From positions 56,280 to 96,763 of the forward strand of contig JBBHKE010002891.1 in NCBI GenBank assembly GCA_037447655.1: a stretch of 40,484 nt of DNA, given 5' to 3'. Every line of letters begins with the position of its first letter. Within the stretch, counting starts at the first letter, position 1. This DNA is from Zygnema cylindricum (taxonomy: Eukaryota; Streptophyta; Zygnematophyceae; Zygnematales; Zygnemataceae). The notes below the pieces were generated by a model. It ran no database searches. It was given only the letters and a program-made list of their open reading frames with translations, and was not told the DNA's origin. Position numbers and translations under genes: made by a program. Of this stretch, positions 10,881 through 22,300 are shown one piece after another.

Positions 10881-11129
10881 TACACCGTCAATTGCTATTA
10901 GAGTATATAACGCCAATTCGGTGCCCTTTTTTCAAAATAAAAAACCCGAAATATAATCCATAATTCTATTTTTTCCATTATTCTAATTAGGGTTTTTTAC
11001 AAATAGCGATAATAATGGAAGTACACTGTGATGGAAATAGTGTGGCGTACGGACAGGATATTTTCGTACGAAATGGTACTTTTTTAATTACAAAGGCATA
11101 AAAATACACTTAACATTATTGCGCACACT
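10881..11129 (-). mobile_element. TIR element, family A, ~0.55-kb class, truncated inverted copy
   Basis: Starts TACACCGTCAATTGCTATTAGAG and runs as the reverse of the 3' half of the 12438-type element, including the TTACAAAGGCATAAAAATACAC stretch. Similarity stops near 11129 at GCGCACA. Confidence 0.75.
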
Positions 11130-11443
11130 ATTGAAAAGTAAGCTTTAGTAAGTCTTAGAAATTTGAGTCTAGGACTTAGAATATTTTTGGAATACCAACT
11201 GTTCAATATTGACCAAATTTAGTGTGGATTTTTTTGTAGTATCTACANNNNNNNNNNAAACCAGGTTTATAAAATTATCCAGGCTTATCCAGGTTTATGT
11301 TATACCCAGAATTCCAGTTACGGAATAGTACGGAAGGAAATTCATTAACGATTTTTTGCGATTTGATCAAAAGGTTCAATGCGTTTGTTACGTATAATTC
11401 GTCACGTACGGTACGTTCGCACTAATCGCCGTGAACAACTATG
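11130..11443. other. Unassigned sequence around an assembly gap
   Basis: Holds a short repeat (CCAGGTTTATAAAATTATCCAGGCTTATCCAGG) just after the gap and a CGTACGGTACGTTCG stretch. No gene or element end seen. Confidence 0.5.
11248..11257. other. Assembly gap (10 N)
   Basis: Ten undetermined bases. The true size of the missing sequence is unknown, and the gap sits between a truncated element and a duplicated block. Confidence 0.99.
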
Positions 11444-11451
11444 ATACAAAC

Positions 11452-11755
11452 CATAGCTCAAAAGTAGGTGAAAGTAGGCCCATACAATATGCCTATTGTA
11501 TGCAAAACATACAATATGACCTTAAGACCCATATTGTATTTGGACCTATTCGGACCTATTAAAATATTTGGACCAAAGATTGTACCAATTAAAACGTTTA
11601 GACCAATAATTTATTTTACACTGCAGATTCGGACGATCGGACGGTCTTTGATAAAAGTAGCCATCTAAGAAGATTACATGAAAAGCCCATAACACAACTT
11701 ACGATAAAGGTGTCGACCAAAGGCCTACCATAAAAACGCCTACTTTTGAACTATG
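11452..11755 (+). mobile_element. hAT-like MITE, family B copy 2
   Basis: Close copy of 7932-8236, with ATACAAAC before it (11444-11451) and a decayed ATGTAAAC after it. Flanking sequence on the right (CAGCTAGGCATATCCTCATC) is also shared with copy 1, so this copy arose by duplication of a larger segment, not by separate insertion. Confidence 0.85.
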
Positions 11756-11793
11756 ATGTAAACCAGCTAGGCATATCCTCATCGATACGCCAG

Positions 11794-11995
11794 TACACCG
11801 CCAATCGCTATTAGAGTCAAGGATTAAATTGCGTCAAAAAACAATTTGCGTTATTGATTCTAATTTAGTGCCTAGAACGTGGCAGATTATGGTCCACGTA
11901 CTTAAATAGCGTTATTAATTATATTTCAGGTTTAGGGTTCAAAATTTAGGGGCACCGAATTAGCGTTATATACTCTAATAGCGATTGGCGGTGTA
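11794..11995 (+). mobile_element. TIR element, family A, 202-bp class b
   Basis: Ends TACACCGCCAATCGCTATTAGAG and inverse. Central ACGTGGCAGATTATGGTCCACG motif at 11877-11900. Confidence 0.85.
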
Positions 11996-12003
11996 CTGTA
12001 CAG

Positions 12004-12213
12004 TACACGTTGAATCGTTATTAGTTATTAGCGTATAGAAATTATTAGTGTAAAGAAAAAATTAGCGTCATTCATTCTAATTTAGTGCAAGGAGACATGG
12101 CAGATTATGGTCCACGTTCTTAAATAGTGTAATTTATTATATTTAAGGTATCAATGTCAAAATTTTGGAGTGCCGATATAGCGTACATAAGGCTAATAAC
12201 GATTCACGGTGTA
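12004..12213 (+). mobile_element. TIR element, family A, 202-bp class a (210 bp)
   Basis: Near copy of 8825-9026 with an 8-base TTATTAG-type internal duplication. The central motif is altered to ACATGGCAGATTATGG, still followed by TCCACGT. The 20 bases after it match those after 9026. Confidence 0.85.
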
Positions 12214-12233
12214 CTGTACCATAGTTTTGTAGC

Positions 12234-12434
12234 TACACCGCCAATCGCTATTAGAGTCAAGGATTAAATAGCATCAAAAAAAAAATAGCGTTATTGATTC
12301 TAATTTAGTGCCTGAGACGTGGCAGATTATGGTCCACGTACTTAAACAGTGTTTTAATTCTATTTGAGGTTTTGGGGTCAAAATTTAGGGGCACTGAATT
12401 AGCGTTATATACACTAATAGCAATTGGCGGTGTA
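12234..12434 (+). mobile_element. TIR element, family A, 202-bp class b
   Basis: Ends TACACCGCCAATCGCTATTAGAG and its inverse; central GACGTGGCAGATTATGG then TCCACGT at 12316-12340. Confidence 0.85.
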
Positions 12435-12437
12435 CAG

Positions 12438-12990
12438 TACACCGTCAATCGCTATAAGAGTAAAGGAATATATAGCGTAAAAAAAAATTAGTGTTATTAA
12501 CACTAATCGGGATTTTTTTTTCTTTGAAAAAAAAATATATATACTAATCAATCCCTAACTGTAATTTGGGTTGTCCTAAATAATAAACACCCGCCCTTTC
12601 GATGTCTACAGTAATATGTGTACCCGTACAAAATCTCACAATTCTTACGCCGTCGCGTTGTTCACACGATCGACGGACGAACATATGAGAACGCGATTTT
12701 TGTCGACGAGTTTGCGTCTTTTTCTTCCAGTGCACATTCACATGTGTGCGCAATAATGTTAAGTGTCTTTCATGCCTTTGTAATTCAAAAAGTACCATTT
12801 CGTACGGAGATATCCTGTCCGTATGCCACACTATTTCCATTGCAGTGTACTTCCATTTTTAACGCTAATTGAAAAAAAAACCTAATTAGAATAATGGAAA
12901 AAATATAATTATGGATTGTATTTCAGTTTTTTTTTTTGTAAAAAGGGCACCGAATTAGAGTTATTTACTCTAATAGCGATTGGCGGTGTA
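12438..12990 (+). mobile_element. TIR element, family A, 553-bp class
   Basis: Begins three bases after the previous element. Contains the longest version of the internal minus-strand frame (12544-12840, 98 codons). It has no motif I recognise and is broken in sister copies, so I do not call it a gene. Confidence 0.85.
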
Positions 12991-13005
12991 CTGTACCACG
13001 TAAGC

Positions 13006-13208
13006 TACACCTTGAATCGTTATTAGCGTATAGAAATTATTAGTGTAAAGAAATAATTAGCGTCATTCATTCTAATTTAATGCTAGGAGACGTGGCAGAT
13101 TATTGTCCACTTGCTTATATAGTGTAATTTATTATATTTAAGGTATCAGTGTCCAAATTTTGGGGTGCCGATATAGCTTACATAAGGCTAATAACGATTC
13201 ACGGTGTA
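13006..13208 (+). mobile_element. TIR element, family A, 202-bp class a
   Basis: Ends TACACCTTGAATCGTTATTAG and CTAATAACGATTCACGGTGTA. The central motif is partly decayed (GACGTGGCAGATTATTG, then TCCACTT). Confidence 0.85.
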
Positions 13209-13423
13209 GTATTGGATATTGAAATTCGTCAAATATTTTTGACACCGACCAGCTTTAACTTGAAATCTTCATTTGCGTACCATGTACGTGCAAACCATAG
13301 TTGTTCAAATCGCGCGATTTTTTCCTTTTTTGCGATTGAAACGTATAATTCGTGACTTTTGAAAAAATCGAAAAAAAACGTGTACTGTAAACTGAAACTG
13401 AAATTTAACGGCAACCTGATTTC
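13209..13423. other. Unassigned spacer between elements
   Basis: Contains GATTGAAACGTATAATTCGTGAC, resembling sequence after the assembly gap (11360-11405). No gene. Confidence 0.4.
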
Positions 13424-13491
13424 AGGTTTTGGGGTCAAAATTTAGGGGCACCGAATTAGCGTTATATACTCTAATAGCGATTGGCTGTGTA
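13424..13491 (+). mobile_element. TIR element, family A, 202-bp class b, 5'-truncated
   Basis: Only the last ~68 bases of the class b element remain (from TTTCAGGTTTTGGGGTC to the right end). Confidence 0.75.
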
Positions 13492-13494
13492 CAG

Positions 13495-14048
13495 TACACC
13501 GTCAATCGCTATTAGAGTAAAGGAATAAATAGCGTAAAAAAAAATTAGTGTTATTAACACTAATCGGGAATTTTTTTATTTTTTTTTTAAATATATATAC
13601 TAATTAATCCCTAACTGTATTTTGGGTTGTCCTGAATAATAAATACCCGCCCTTTCGATGTCCACAGTAATATGTGAATCCGTACAAAATCTGACAATTC
13701 GTACGCCGTCGCGTTGTTCACACGGTCGACGGACGAACATATGAGAACGTGATTTTTTTCGACGAGCTTGCATCTCTTTCTTCTAGTGCACATTCACATG
13801 TGTGCGCAATAATGTTAAGTGTATTTTTATGCCTTTGTAATTCAAAAAGTACCATTTCATACGGAAATATCTTGTCCGTACGCCACACTATTTCCATCGC
13901 AGTGTACTTCCATTATTAACGCTAATTGAAAAAAAATCCTAATTAGAATAATGGAAAAAAATAGAATTATGGATTGTATTTCGGGTTTTTTTTTTGAAAA
14001 AAGGGCACCGAATTGGCGTTATATACTCTAATAGCGATTGACGGTGTA
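13495..14048 (+). mobile_element. TIR element, family A, 554-bp class
   Basis: Ends TACACCGTCAATCGCTATTAGAG and CTCTAATAGCGATTGACGGT. Shares the CpG-rich core with 9506, 12438 and 14301. The internal minus-strand frame is shifted. Confidence 0.85.
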
Positions 14049-14061
14049 CTGTACTGTACTG

Positions 14062-14264
14062 TACACCGTGAATCGTTATTAGCCTTATGTACGCTATATC
14101 GGCACCCCAAAATTTTGACATTGATACCTTAAATATAATAAATTATACTATTTAAGAAAGTGGACCATAATCTGCCACGTCTCCTGGCACTAGATTAGAA
14201 TGAATGGCTCTAATTTATTCTTTACACTAATAATTTCTAAACGCTAATAACGATTCAAGATGCA
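14062..14264 (-). mobile_element. TIR element, family A, 202-bp class a, inverted
   Basis: Reverse copy of the 8825-type element. The distal end has decayed to AAGATGCA. The TGGACCATAATCTGCCACGT motif is at 14161-14180. Confidence 0.85.
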
Positions 14265-14300
14265 GTCGATTCAGTATTCGCATTTTCACACCCAGTTAAG

Positions 14301-14864
14301 TACACCGTCAATCGCTATTAGAGTAATGGAATAAATAGCGTAAAAAAAAAATTAGTGTTATTAACACTAATCGGGATTTTTTTTTTTTTTTTTTTTTTTA
14401 AATATATACTAATTAATCCCTAACTGTATTTTGGGTTGTCCTGAATAATAAATACCCGCCCTTTCAATGTCTACAGTAATATGTGTATTTCAAACAAAAT
14501 CAAACAATTCGTACGTCGTCGCGCAGTTCACACGGTCGACGGACGAACATATGAGAACGTGATTTTTTTTCGACGAGCTTGCATCTCTTTCTTCCAGTGC
14601 ACATTCACATGTGTGCGCAATAATGTTAAGTGTATTTTTATGCCTTTGTAATTCAAAAAGTACCATTTCATACGGAAATATCCTGTTCGTACGCCACACT
14701 ATTTCCATCGCAGTGTACTTCCATTATTAACGCTAATTGAAAAAAAATCCTAATTAGAATAATGGAAAAAATAGAATTATGGATTGTATTTCGGGTTTTT
14801 TTTTTTGAAAAAAGGGCACCGAATTGGCGTTATATACTCTACAGTTGTAGCGATTGACGGTGTA
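14301..14864 (+). mobile_element. TIR element, family A, 564-bp class
   Basis: Full-length, and followed three bases later by the 508-bp class, the same order as at 9506-10526. The T-run near 14377-14399 is expanded compared with its copies. Confidence 0.85.
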
Positions 14865-14867
14865 CTG

Positions 14868-15376
14868 TACACCGCAAATCGTAATTAATTAGAGTTAATT
14901 ACTCTAATTCGGTCGCTCGAAATTTCGACTCTATCGCATGAAATAGAGGAAATGATTCTATTTTTTTCATTATTTTATTTAAGGTAAAGTTTAATTAGCG
15001 TTTTTAATTCTAATATAGGTTCGTTTTAAATAGTGTGGAATACGGACTACTTCCGACCGTGCAAAAGTGTACTTTATTAAGTAAAAAAGTACAAATAATG
15101 ATTTAATACAGGCCGTTATCATGTAACTGCGTTTTAACAAACCGCGTAGTGCAAACGTCATAGTGACGATAAACTGTACGTTTTGCCAAATTCTGTACGA
15201 ATACCTTATTTACAGTAGAGGATATTAGTGTGCCAAATTAGAGTACTTAAATAAATTAGAGTAAACTTCATAGTTGAAACAACTCTCTCACACAAATTAG
15301 CGTTCATTACTCTAATTGTTTTTTTTAGCTTTTGTACTCTAATTTTTTCATTACTCTAATTACGATTCTCGGTGTA
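14868..15376 (+). mobile_element. TIR element, family A, 508-bp class
   Basis: Very close copy of 10019-10526, with the same downstream spacer. Confidence 0.85.
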
Positions 15377-15530
15377 GTGTTCCACGTCGGACATGTTTTG
15401 ACTTTATGCGACTCCACCATCCCACTGCAGCCAGCAACAGACTCGCGGTTTCGCGCCCATGAAGATGCCGAATACTGCACAGACTAGGTTTCTTACGAGT
15501 TTGCCCGGTTGGCGAGTTTGCCAAGTACTG

Positions 15531-15750
15531 TACACCGTGTATCGCTATTAGTGTTAATGTTTTCTTTGCCACTTTTAACATCTTTTCTTCGTACACGTTT
15601 GTGGGCTTATGAATCTGACGGTTGTGGTTGAAAGACATGATTCTCACCTTCCGATTGGCGGTCTCCATGTGAAAATAGGAAAAGTGTGTACGGAGAAAAG
15701 ATGTTTTAAGTGGCAAAAAATCATTAACACTAATAGCGATACAGGGTGTA
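15531..15750. mobile_element. TIR foldback element, family A, 220 bp
   Basis: Inverted repeats of about 66 bases at each end, opening TACACCGTGTATCGCTATTAG and reaching inward to CTTTTCTTCGTACAC, leave a loop of under 90 bases. Complete here and truncated at 10681. No coding potential. Confidence 0.85.
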
Positions 15751-16322
15751 CCTCAAACGTTTCAAAAATGATGAAATCGTTGTCATATGCACTGTAAATT
15801 ACAGTAAAGTACAGCTCGGTAAAATACAGTACTGTACTGTAATGGTACTTTTATCATACAATTACAACCGGGTCAACAACAACGATCTCTGCATAACTAC
15901 GAAAAACTAAATGTAAATTCTGAAACTCGGCCAACTTTGCACTATTGTCATAGTGCAATAGTACAGTGCGTACTTCTCGCCTGTTTTCCCTTTTTGTGCG
16001 TATCCCTCATCCATAAAGTTCAGACTCCGCACTTTACAGCTCCACGTGGATGGCATGATTTCATGTCTCCCTACTTCTGCAACTTTCTACCTTCCTCTAT
16101 TCCTCGGAATGTCCGTTTATTTTTAGCTTTACAGCCGGAGACCCTCCAATTCGTAGTTATATGTTGGTTACGATGAGGCTTTTGTTTCTCCCTAATTGCA
16201 TGGACCTCTTTGTGTTTTAATTAAAATATCAGTTCTGAGTATGTCTTATGAGGTGTTAAATTGACCATAGAAAATGAAGGTGTAGTACAATTTGTGCACA
16301 ATATTGACAGCTGGCGATTGCC
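15751..16322. other. Upstream region of the DEG15 gene
   Basis: Contains a palindromic ACAGTACTGTACTGTA stretch (15825-15841), then unique sequence leading into the protease start. A 79-codon plus-strand frame (15937-16176) has no recognisable motif and is probably chance. Promoter and leader of DEG15 should lie here, but I see no clear TATA box to place. Confidence 0.45.
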
Positions 16323-19300
16323 ATGGAATCTTCTCTAAGTTTGGCTGTTGCCCAGTCTATGGCCGTTATGGTTAGGATAAGAGGACCGGTATGTAGCCAT
16401 TTTCTTATTTTTACCGTTTGTTGACTGTTCTTGTTTTCATCTATTTTATTTAATATTGGTTTTTTTTTTTTTTGCTTTGTGTGTGTGTATGTGTGTGTGT
16501 GTTTAGTTATTATAGTTTTCAAAGTAATCATAATTAGTGTGGTTTGTTTTTTTGCATGTTGCACACTGTAAGCAAAACAGGGCTATTTGTGAACTCTGTA
16601 TATTCTTGCATTGAACAAACAGTGGGGGTAGAGAAAAGACAGAGGTGAGAGAATGCCGCAAATATGTGTAACAGAAGAAGTTTCAAGTTATGACATTTGG
16701 TTAAAAAAACAAAGGAGTTAATTATGGACTCTGTTTTATCAGAAAGGACACTGCGGAAAGATAGAGATAGCGATGAAGACATAGAGACTGAGAAATAAAA
16801 GTAGATAGATAAAGCTATAATGATAGAGAGAGATATAAAAAGACAGAGAGTGAGATGTAAAGATAGAGAGAAAGATTAGAAAATAGAGTGAGAGATATTA
16901 AGATAGATAGAAGAGGAGAGAGAAAGGAAAAAAAGTCATTTGTTAGAGTTTACGTCCTTAGAGCTATCAAAACTGCATCCAAGCAAGAGAACATAAAAGG
17001 AGAGAGGGAGGTATTTGTTAAGTTATGCAGTGGCCGGTTCTAAGCAATTTTTTTTATTATGCAATTTTAATTTTGAAGTGAGCCTATTCTGTCGAGAGTC
17101 AATGTAATGTTGTTGGTCAAGGCTGAATAACTATCTTTTGTTAACTATTTTCTGTTCAGTTTGTTTTTTTTATTCAACATTTCTTTAAGCTTTTTGAAAG
17201 CCTGGCTTCAATTTGTCTATAGCAAGCTTTATTAATGTCTTGAGAATGCTTGTTTTGATGTTCCATTGACTTTTGTAACTAACTATGGTTGTTTTTGTTG
17301 TTTTGTAGGATCCTAAGGGCCGTAAAATGCGACGACACGCATTCTACACCTCTGAGTATGTTCAGTATTGAAAGGTTATTAGGGTTGTAGAGCTCTATTC
17401 TTTTAAGCATTATGGTGTTACTCATTTTTTCTCACTAAATCCGATAGATATTTCTTTTATGCGCTATTTTTGTGACATAGGGGTGGCTGCTAGAAGAAAG
17501 AGATGTTTACTCATAAGCTCATATGAGAATGGTAGGAAGGGGTTGTTGCTCATTTGAAAATGGCCCTAGGTTGTTACATTATGGCGATCTATGCATGCAT
17601 GAAAGGGTGAATCACTGTCAATAGGAAAGCTTATGTCCTCAGAATGGCCATTGACTTATGAAAGTGAGAACAACGTTGATATTAACCATCAAGTGACTAA
17701 TCCTAACGAGAATATTCGAATATTTGCAGCTCTGGAACCACGGCTCTTTCTGTGTCAGGCATTCTACTTCCAGGAAATGTTTGTGTGGATTCTTGTAAAA
17801 CTTCTGGAGCATCTGGAGCTGCTTATGCTGGCAGTGATGACCTTACCTCTCTCAATTCATCTTTTGTGATTACATGCGGTAGTGCGTTGCAATCTTTTCT
17901 TCGACAAGGAAAAGGAACACAAAACGACGTAGAGGTAAGGCGGTCAGCTGTTTCGCAACTCTGTTCCTTGTCTTGGTTATGTTTTGGCATTTTTTTTAGG
18001 CAAATTTTGTTTCAACGGCGCTGTCATTTTCTATGTCCTTGAAAGTGATTTAAGTGCGTGTATGAATGTGAAAACGTAGCAGGATTGTATCTTTCTTTGT
18101 TGATGCTAGTTACATGTTTTAGTGGCTCTTTGTTTATAATCAAATAAAGTTATGAGAAATTGTACAATGAATGATTTATTCTCGTGAGCACTGTAAATAG
18201 TTTTTAGAATCTTACTATTAAATTAACCTTGAAAATCACATTGTTACCTTGTTTTAAACTTTTTTTGAGCAGGATCTTGAATTTATAGCCTTGTTGCCAG
18301 CATATATTCATCTTGCATGTGAAAGCAAATAATAGCACTTTCTATGGTAGTGGATCTATTTCTTTACATTTTTTCCTGTAAGTGGAGGAAGCTGGTGAAG
18401 TTCAATGATGGCAATGGTTGCCTGAGCCTTCACAACAAATCCAAACTTCTGACCTGCTTTTTTTCTATAAACATTCTAAATATTTGTGATGGGCAGTTTT
18501 ACCTGTCACTGCAGAATGTTTAAAACATTCTCAATGTTGTCTTCATTCTCAACTTTATTTGATGCCTAAGTAAGCATTTTGGACTCCATTCTAATGAGGT
18601 TTTTTTTGTGTGTCCATGCAGATTCCACCGGAGCTCCTTCCTGGAGCTGAAATACATGTCCTTGCAGAGGTAAGACTTAGGAAGTAAAAAGGGAACAGAG
18701 AGTGGATTTTTGATTTGCTCCAATTGGAGAAGAGTGACGTAGAGAGACAAGAAGAGAGCAAATTTGCTACCAGAATCCAAGCTTATTAGTTGATTGTACA
18801 AGGATCTTCTGGCTATAACACTTAGGTTAGGCTTATTACATGGCTTTATTTAAAAGGGAAAGTGCTCACAAGCATGACAGCTAACACACAGAACTTGTCG
18901 CAACTTTTTGTTGTTTTGAATAAGCACGCTGTAAGTCTGTTCATTTTCAATCAAAATGCCCAGTCAATGGTTTTATTAGATAAGCTTGGTATTAAAACTG
19001 TTAGTGCTGAGGTAATTGGAAGGCTGACATGTGCTTATTTTATCTCGTTAATGTTTTTTGGTGTTTTTTTCTTTTCATTCTTTTTTTTTATTAGGGTTGG
19101 TAACGTTTTAATTAGGTTTCGTCCGGTCAAAATGTCTCAGTTTATAATTTTAAGGCCAGTTGAAATATTCAAAACATCGAAAAGTATGCATTTTAATAGC
19201 ACCGAACTTGAAACAAAGCAGTAAATTAGGTTTTTGTTTCCTTACAAAAGGAAGATGTTGGGAACTTGGACTAATTTTTAGTGGCTATTTTTTTATCTGT

Positions 19301-22300
19301 TTTGCATTTCTGTTAACATATAAAAACTATGTTAGATGGGGAGTTAATATTGCATTCATACATATATACTGCATACTGGTATGCTGGTGGCTGGTTTGTT
19401 TTCTAGATTGCCAGGTAGGTAATCAGGTGTTCCCTCAATTTGCCCGGGCCTAACTAGTCGTAGATGTTGTTTTTTTACTCCACATCTCATTTTGGATCAC
19501 TTGCAATAACTTCTCACCTACACTATATAATGTAAGTCTGATTTAGTATGGTCCACTCCTATGTTTAAAAATACGGTCATACTGATAGCATACGTATGTT
19601 TCAGTTGTATGACTCAAAAACAGTATGTACCCTCTTTTGTACAAAGTCGAGGGGTTGGCGAGGCCTATGACGTGGACCAAAACTTTGCTAACACAAAGTA
19701 GCATGTAAATTGACAAATTCTAAGCAGTATCACCGTCAATTTCGCAGATTGATGATTGAAAATAACAGTAGTAACTTAGCTATATGTTCTTAAAATTGTC
19801 AGAATGACCTTAATGTAACAACATTTTCTGTCAGTTTTTTTTTTGCTAGCTAGAAAAAATAAAATGCTGATTTGTTTGTACAAATTATTATCGCGTGTAC
19901 TTTAGTACAGAATTTTGTACTAAAAATGTAACTGAAAATACCGCTCAGGAGGAATTTACGTAGCTTTTAAACATAGGTCCATCCTGTCTTCCCTGTAGGA
20001 AAATATATTGGTCGTTGTTATTTTGCAATTTTAGTGCGGCTTACTTTTGAATTCAATTTGGATGATGGAAGGGCTCACCTTGGCTTGTTGAGCTGGATCA
20101 GGAGTCATCCAAAGAACAGAGAGACCACACTATTTCAGGTATCTCAGGAGCTGCTTCTTGGCACCCTGCCCGACTTCTTGCAGTGGTGAGTCATTTTCTG
20201 ATATGTCCGTAATGGTTGCTAATTTCTTTATTCATTTATTTTGTCAAAGTGGGCAAACTTTTTTGTTTATAGTTTTGAAACAGTGTTAACTTGAAGGATC
20301 ACATTTTTGAATTTTTATTTTGAGCGTCAAGGCGGCATGTTGCTTACTTTAAATTTGTTAACTGACATCACCAGTATTCGAAGGACATTTGGGTATAAAA
20401 AGGGTCCTCGTTTGGAGAATAACTTGTTTGAGCTACAGTGTCTCCAGTCTTCTTATAATGTGTATCTCCTCTGGTACTGGGATCAGTTTGAGAGCTAGAA
20501 GCTTTAGAAACCCTAAGTAACCTTTTTCTGAAATTTCTCCATGAATGGATTTTTTCCTTTGTGTAAAGCCACATGATATGGACAAACATACTTGCATCCT
20601 TTTGGATCGTTGGCGTCTCTTTTCTTACCACTATTTTCGAAACCAATATAGAGTTTCCCCTTTTCGTGTTTATGTACAGCTAAACATTCCGGAAGCCAAT
20701 GCTGCTCTCCAAGGGTTTTTATCTGCGCAAGGAAACAATGGTGGTTTAGGATGGGATTTTGGTTGGGCTCTTTCTCCCTCAGAGGCTCAACAAGAACCAA
20801 AACAACCTCAAGTCATGGGAGCTTCTGTCCCTGCGACAGTTTCGGCTCGTGTGGTAAAACCTGTAAGGTCTTTTCCTTTGCAGAAACGGTGCATAATACT
20901 TTCTTTTTTTTCAAAGGCTAATTTTGTTTTTCAAGGAATCATTGGCGCTCATTATATGTTTTCTTTGGTAGCTTCATCGAGGTAGACTTCGCCAGGTTCA
21001 CAGCTAAACGATATCCCGTTTCTATGTTGGACAGGCAGTGAATAACCAATTTGGATTTCCCAAAAGAAGACATCATTTTCTTGCAGCAAACAATACAAGT
21101 ACTTTATCTAGTGTATCTCCAGCAGATGGTGGGTCATTATCTGCTGTACAAGTGGCAGTTCTTTGTGTGGATTTGGACTCTTCAATTCCTAGTTCCGTAC
21201 ATTTACAAAAAGCCGTGAAGGACCAACAGCAAATTCAACAAAATTACCAGGTATTGTTATTACATTCCGTTGCCCTCGTCTCTTTTTTCCCTTTTTTATT
21301 CTGGTTTGCGTTGTTGTCTTGTATATTCTCTTTCTTCGTGCTTCTGCGTTGAAAGTAATGTTGCAACATTTCATTGCTAATTTGTACCAACTCCTGACAC
21401 CTTCATACGAAGTTTTTTCTACTTTTGTGGTATAACGTTATTATTATAGTCATTAATTATATTTGAAACACATGTATTAAACTACACAAACAATGTGATG
21501 TACCATTATTTGCTAGCAGTCCTTCCTCTCCTCCTTCCCCTTGTTCCAATGCTTGTTTCTGCTTGAATATGGTATTAACTTAGTCATACATCAATTTTCA
21601 TGATAATAAGGATGATTATCATATACCTTTTTTGATGCAGATTCCATGGGGATTGGTTTCATCTGCTTGTCTGATGAGAGGCGAACGCTTGACAGTTGTA
21701 GGCTCTCCGTTTGGCATTCTTTCACCTCAACATTTCCTTAATAGGTGAGTTACACAAAATGCAGATGGATTTTTTACATTAAGAACTGAAGTTTGTGAAA
21801 AAAAAAATCCCTTAATGATTTTGTTGCTTTGCGTGTTTGATGCTAAGAGGATCAAAGCTTTAGCTTTTCCTGCCAACTCAAACTTTTTTTTTTTTTTTGA
21901 GCACTCTTTTTTGGCATAGCAATCAAAAGGCTTAGGTTTCAATTTAAATATTTAAAACAACAGCCTTATGTGCCAAAAACAACGAGTTAGAGAGGCAAAA
22001 GGATTCATCTTTTTTTAAGGAAATTTTGAAGAAGAAGGCAGGGCTCAATTTTTTTTTTTGCAGTGTAACTGTTGGAGTTGTTGGAAACAGGTGGTCTCCA
22101 AGAGAGGCTGTTCCCTCGTTGGTAATGGCTGACATGCGTTGCCTTCCAGGTAACACCTAAAGCCCTCCCGCTCTCTCTAATCGACTCATCTGACCGCAGA
22201 AAAAAAAAAAAAAATGATCCGATCGATCTGATCTGATCCGATCTGTTGATCGATCCATTGAATTTGTTGAATTTTAGATGTAGCACTGGAACAGATAATG

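Noticed and set aside
7948-11668. Matching small frames starting MKVGPYNMPIVCK at 7948 and 11468
   Set aside because: Both lie inside family B MITE copies and are similar only because the elements are copies; the second frame is broken and there is no domain.
16256-16782. Minus-strand frames opposite DEG15 exon 1 and intron 1
   Set aside because: Lysine/threonine and serine runs from T-rich and TG-repeat intron sequence; the plus strand carries the true exon.
18272-18330. Possible DEG15 exon after TTTTTTTGAGCAG at 18272
   Set aside because: The acceptor looks good, but the frame stops quickly and the flanking exons 3 and 4 join perfectly in phase without it.
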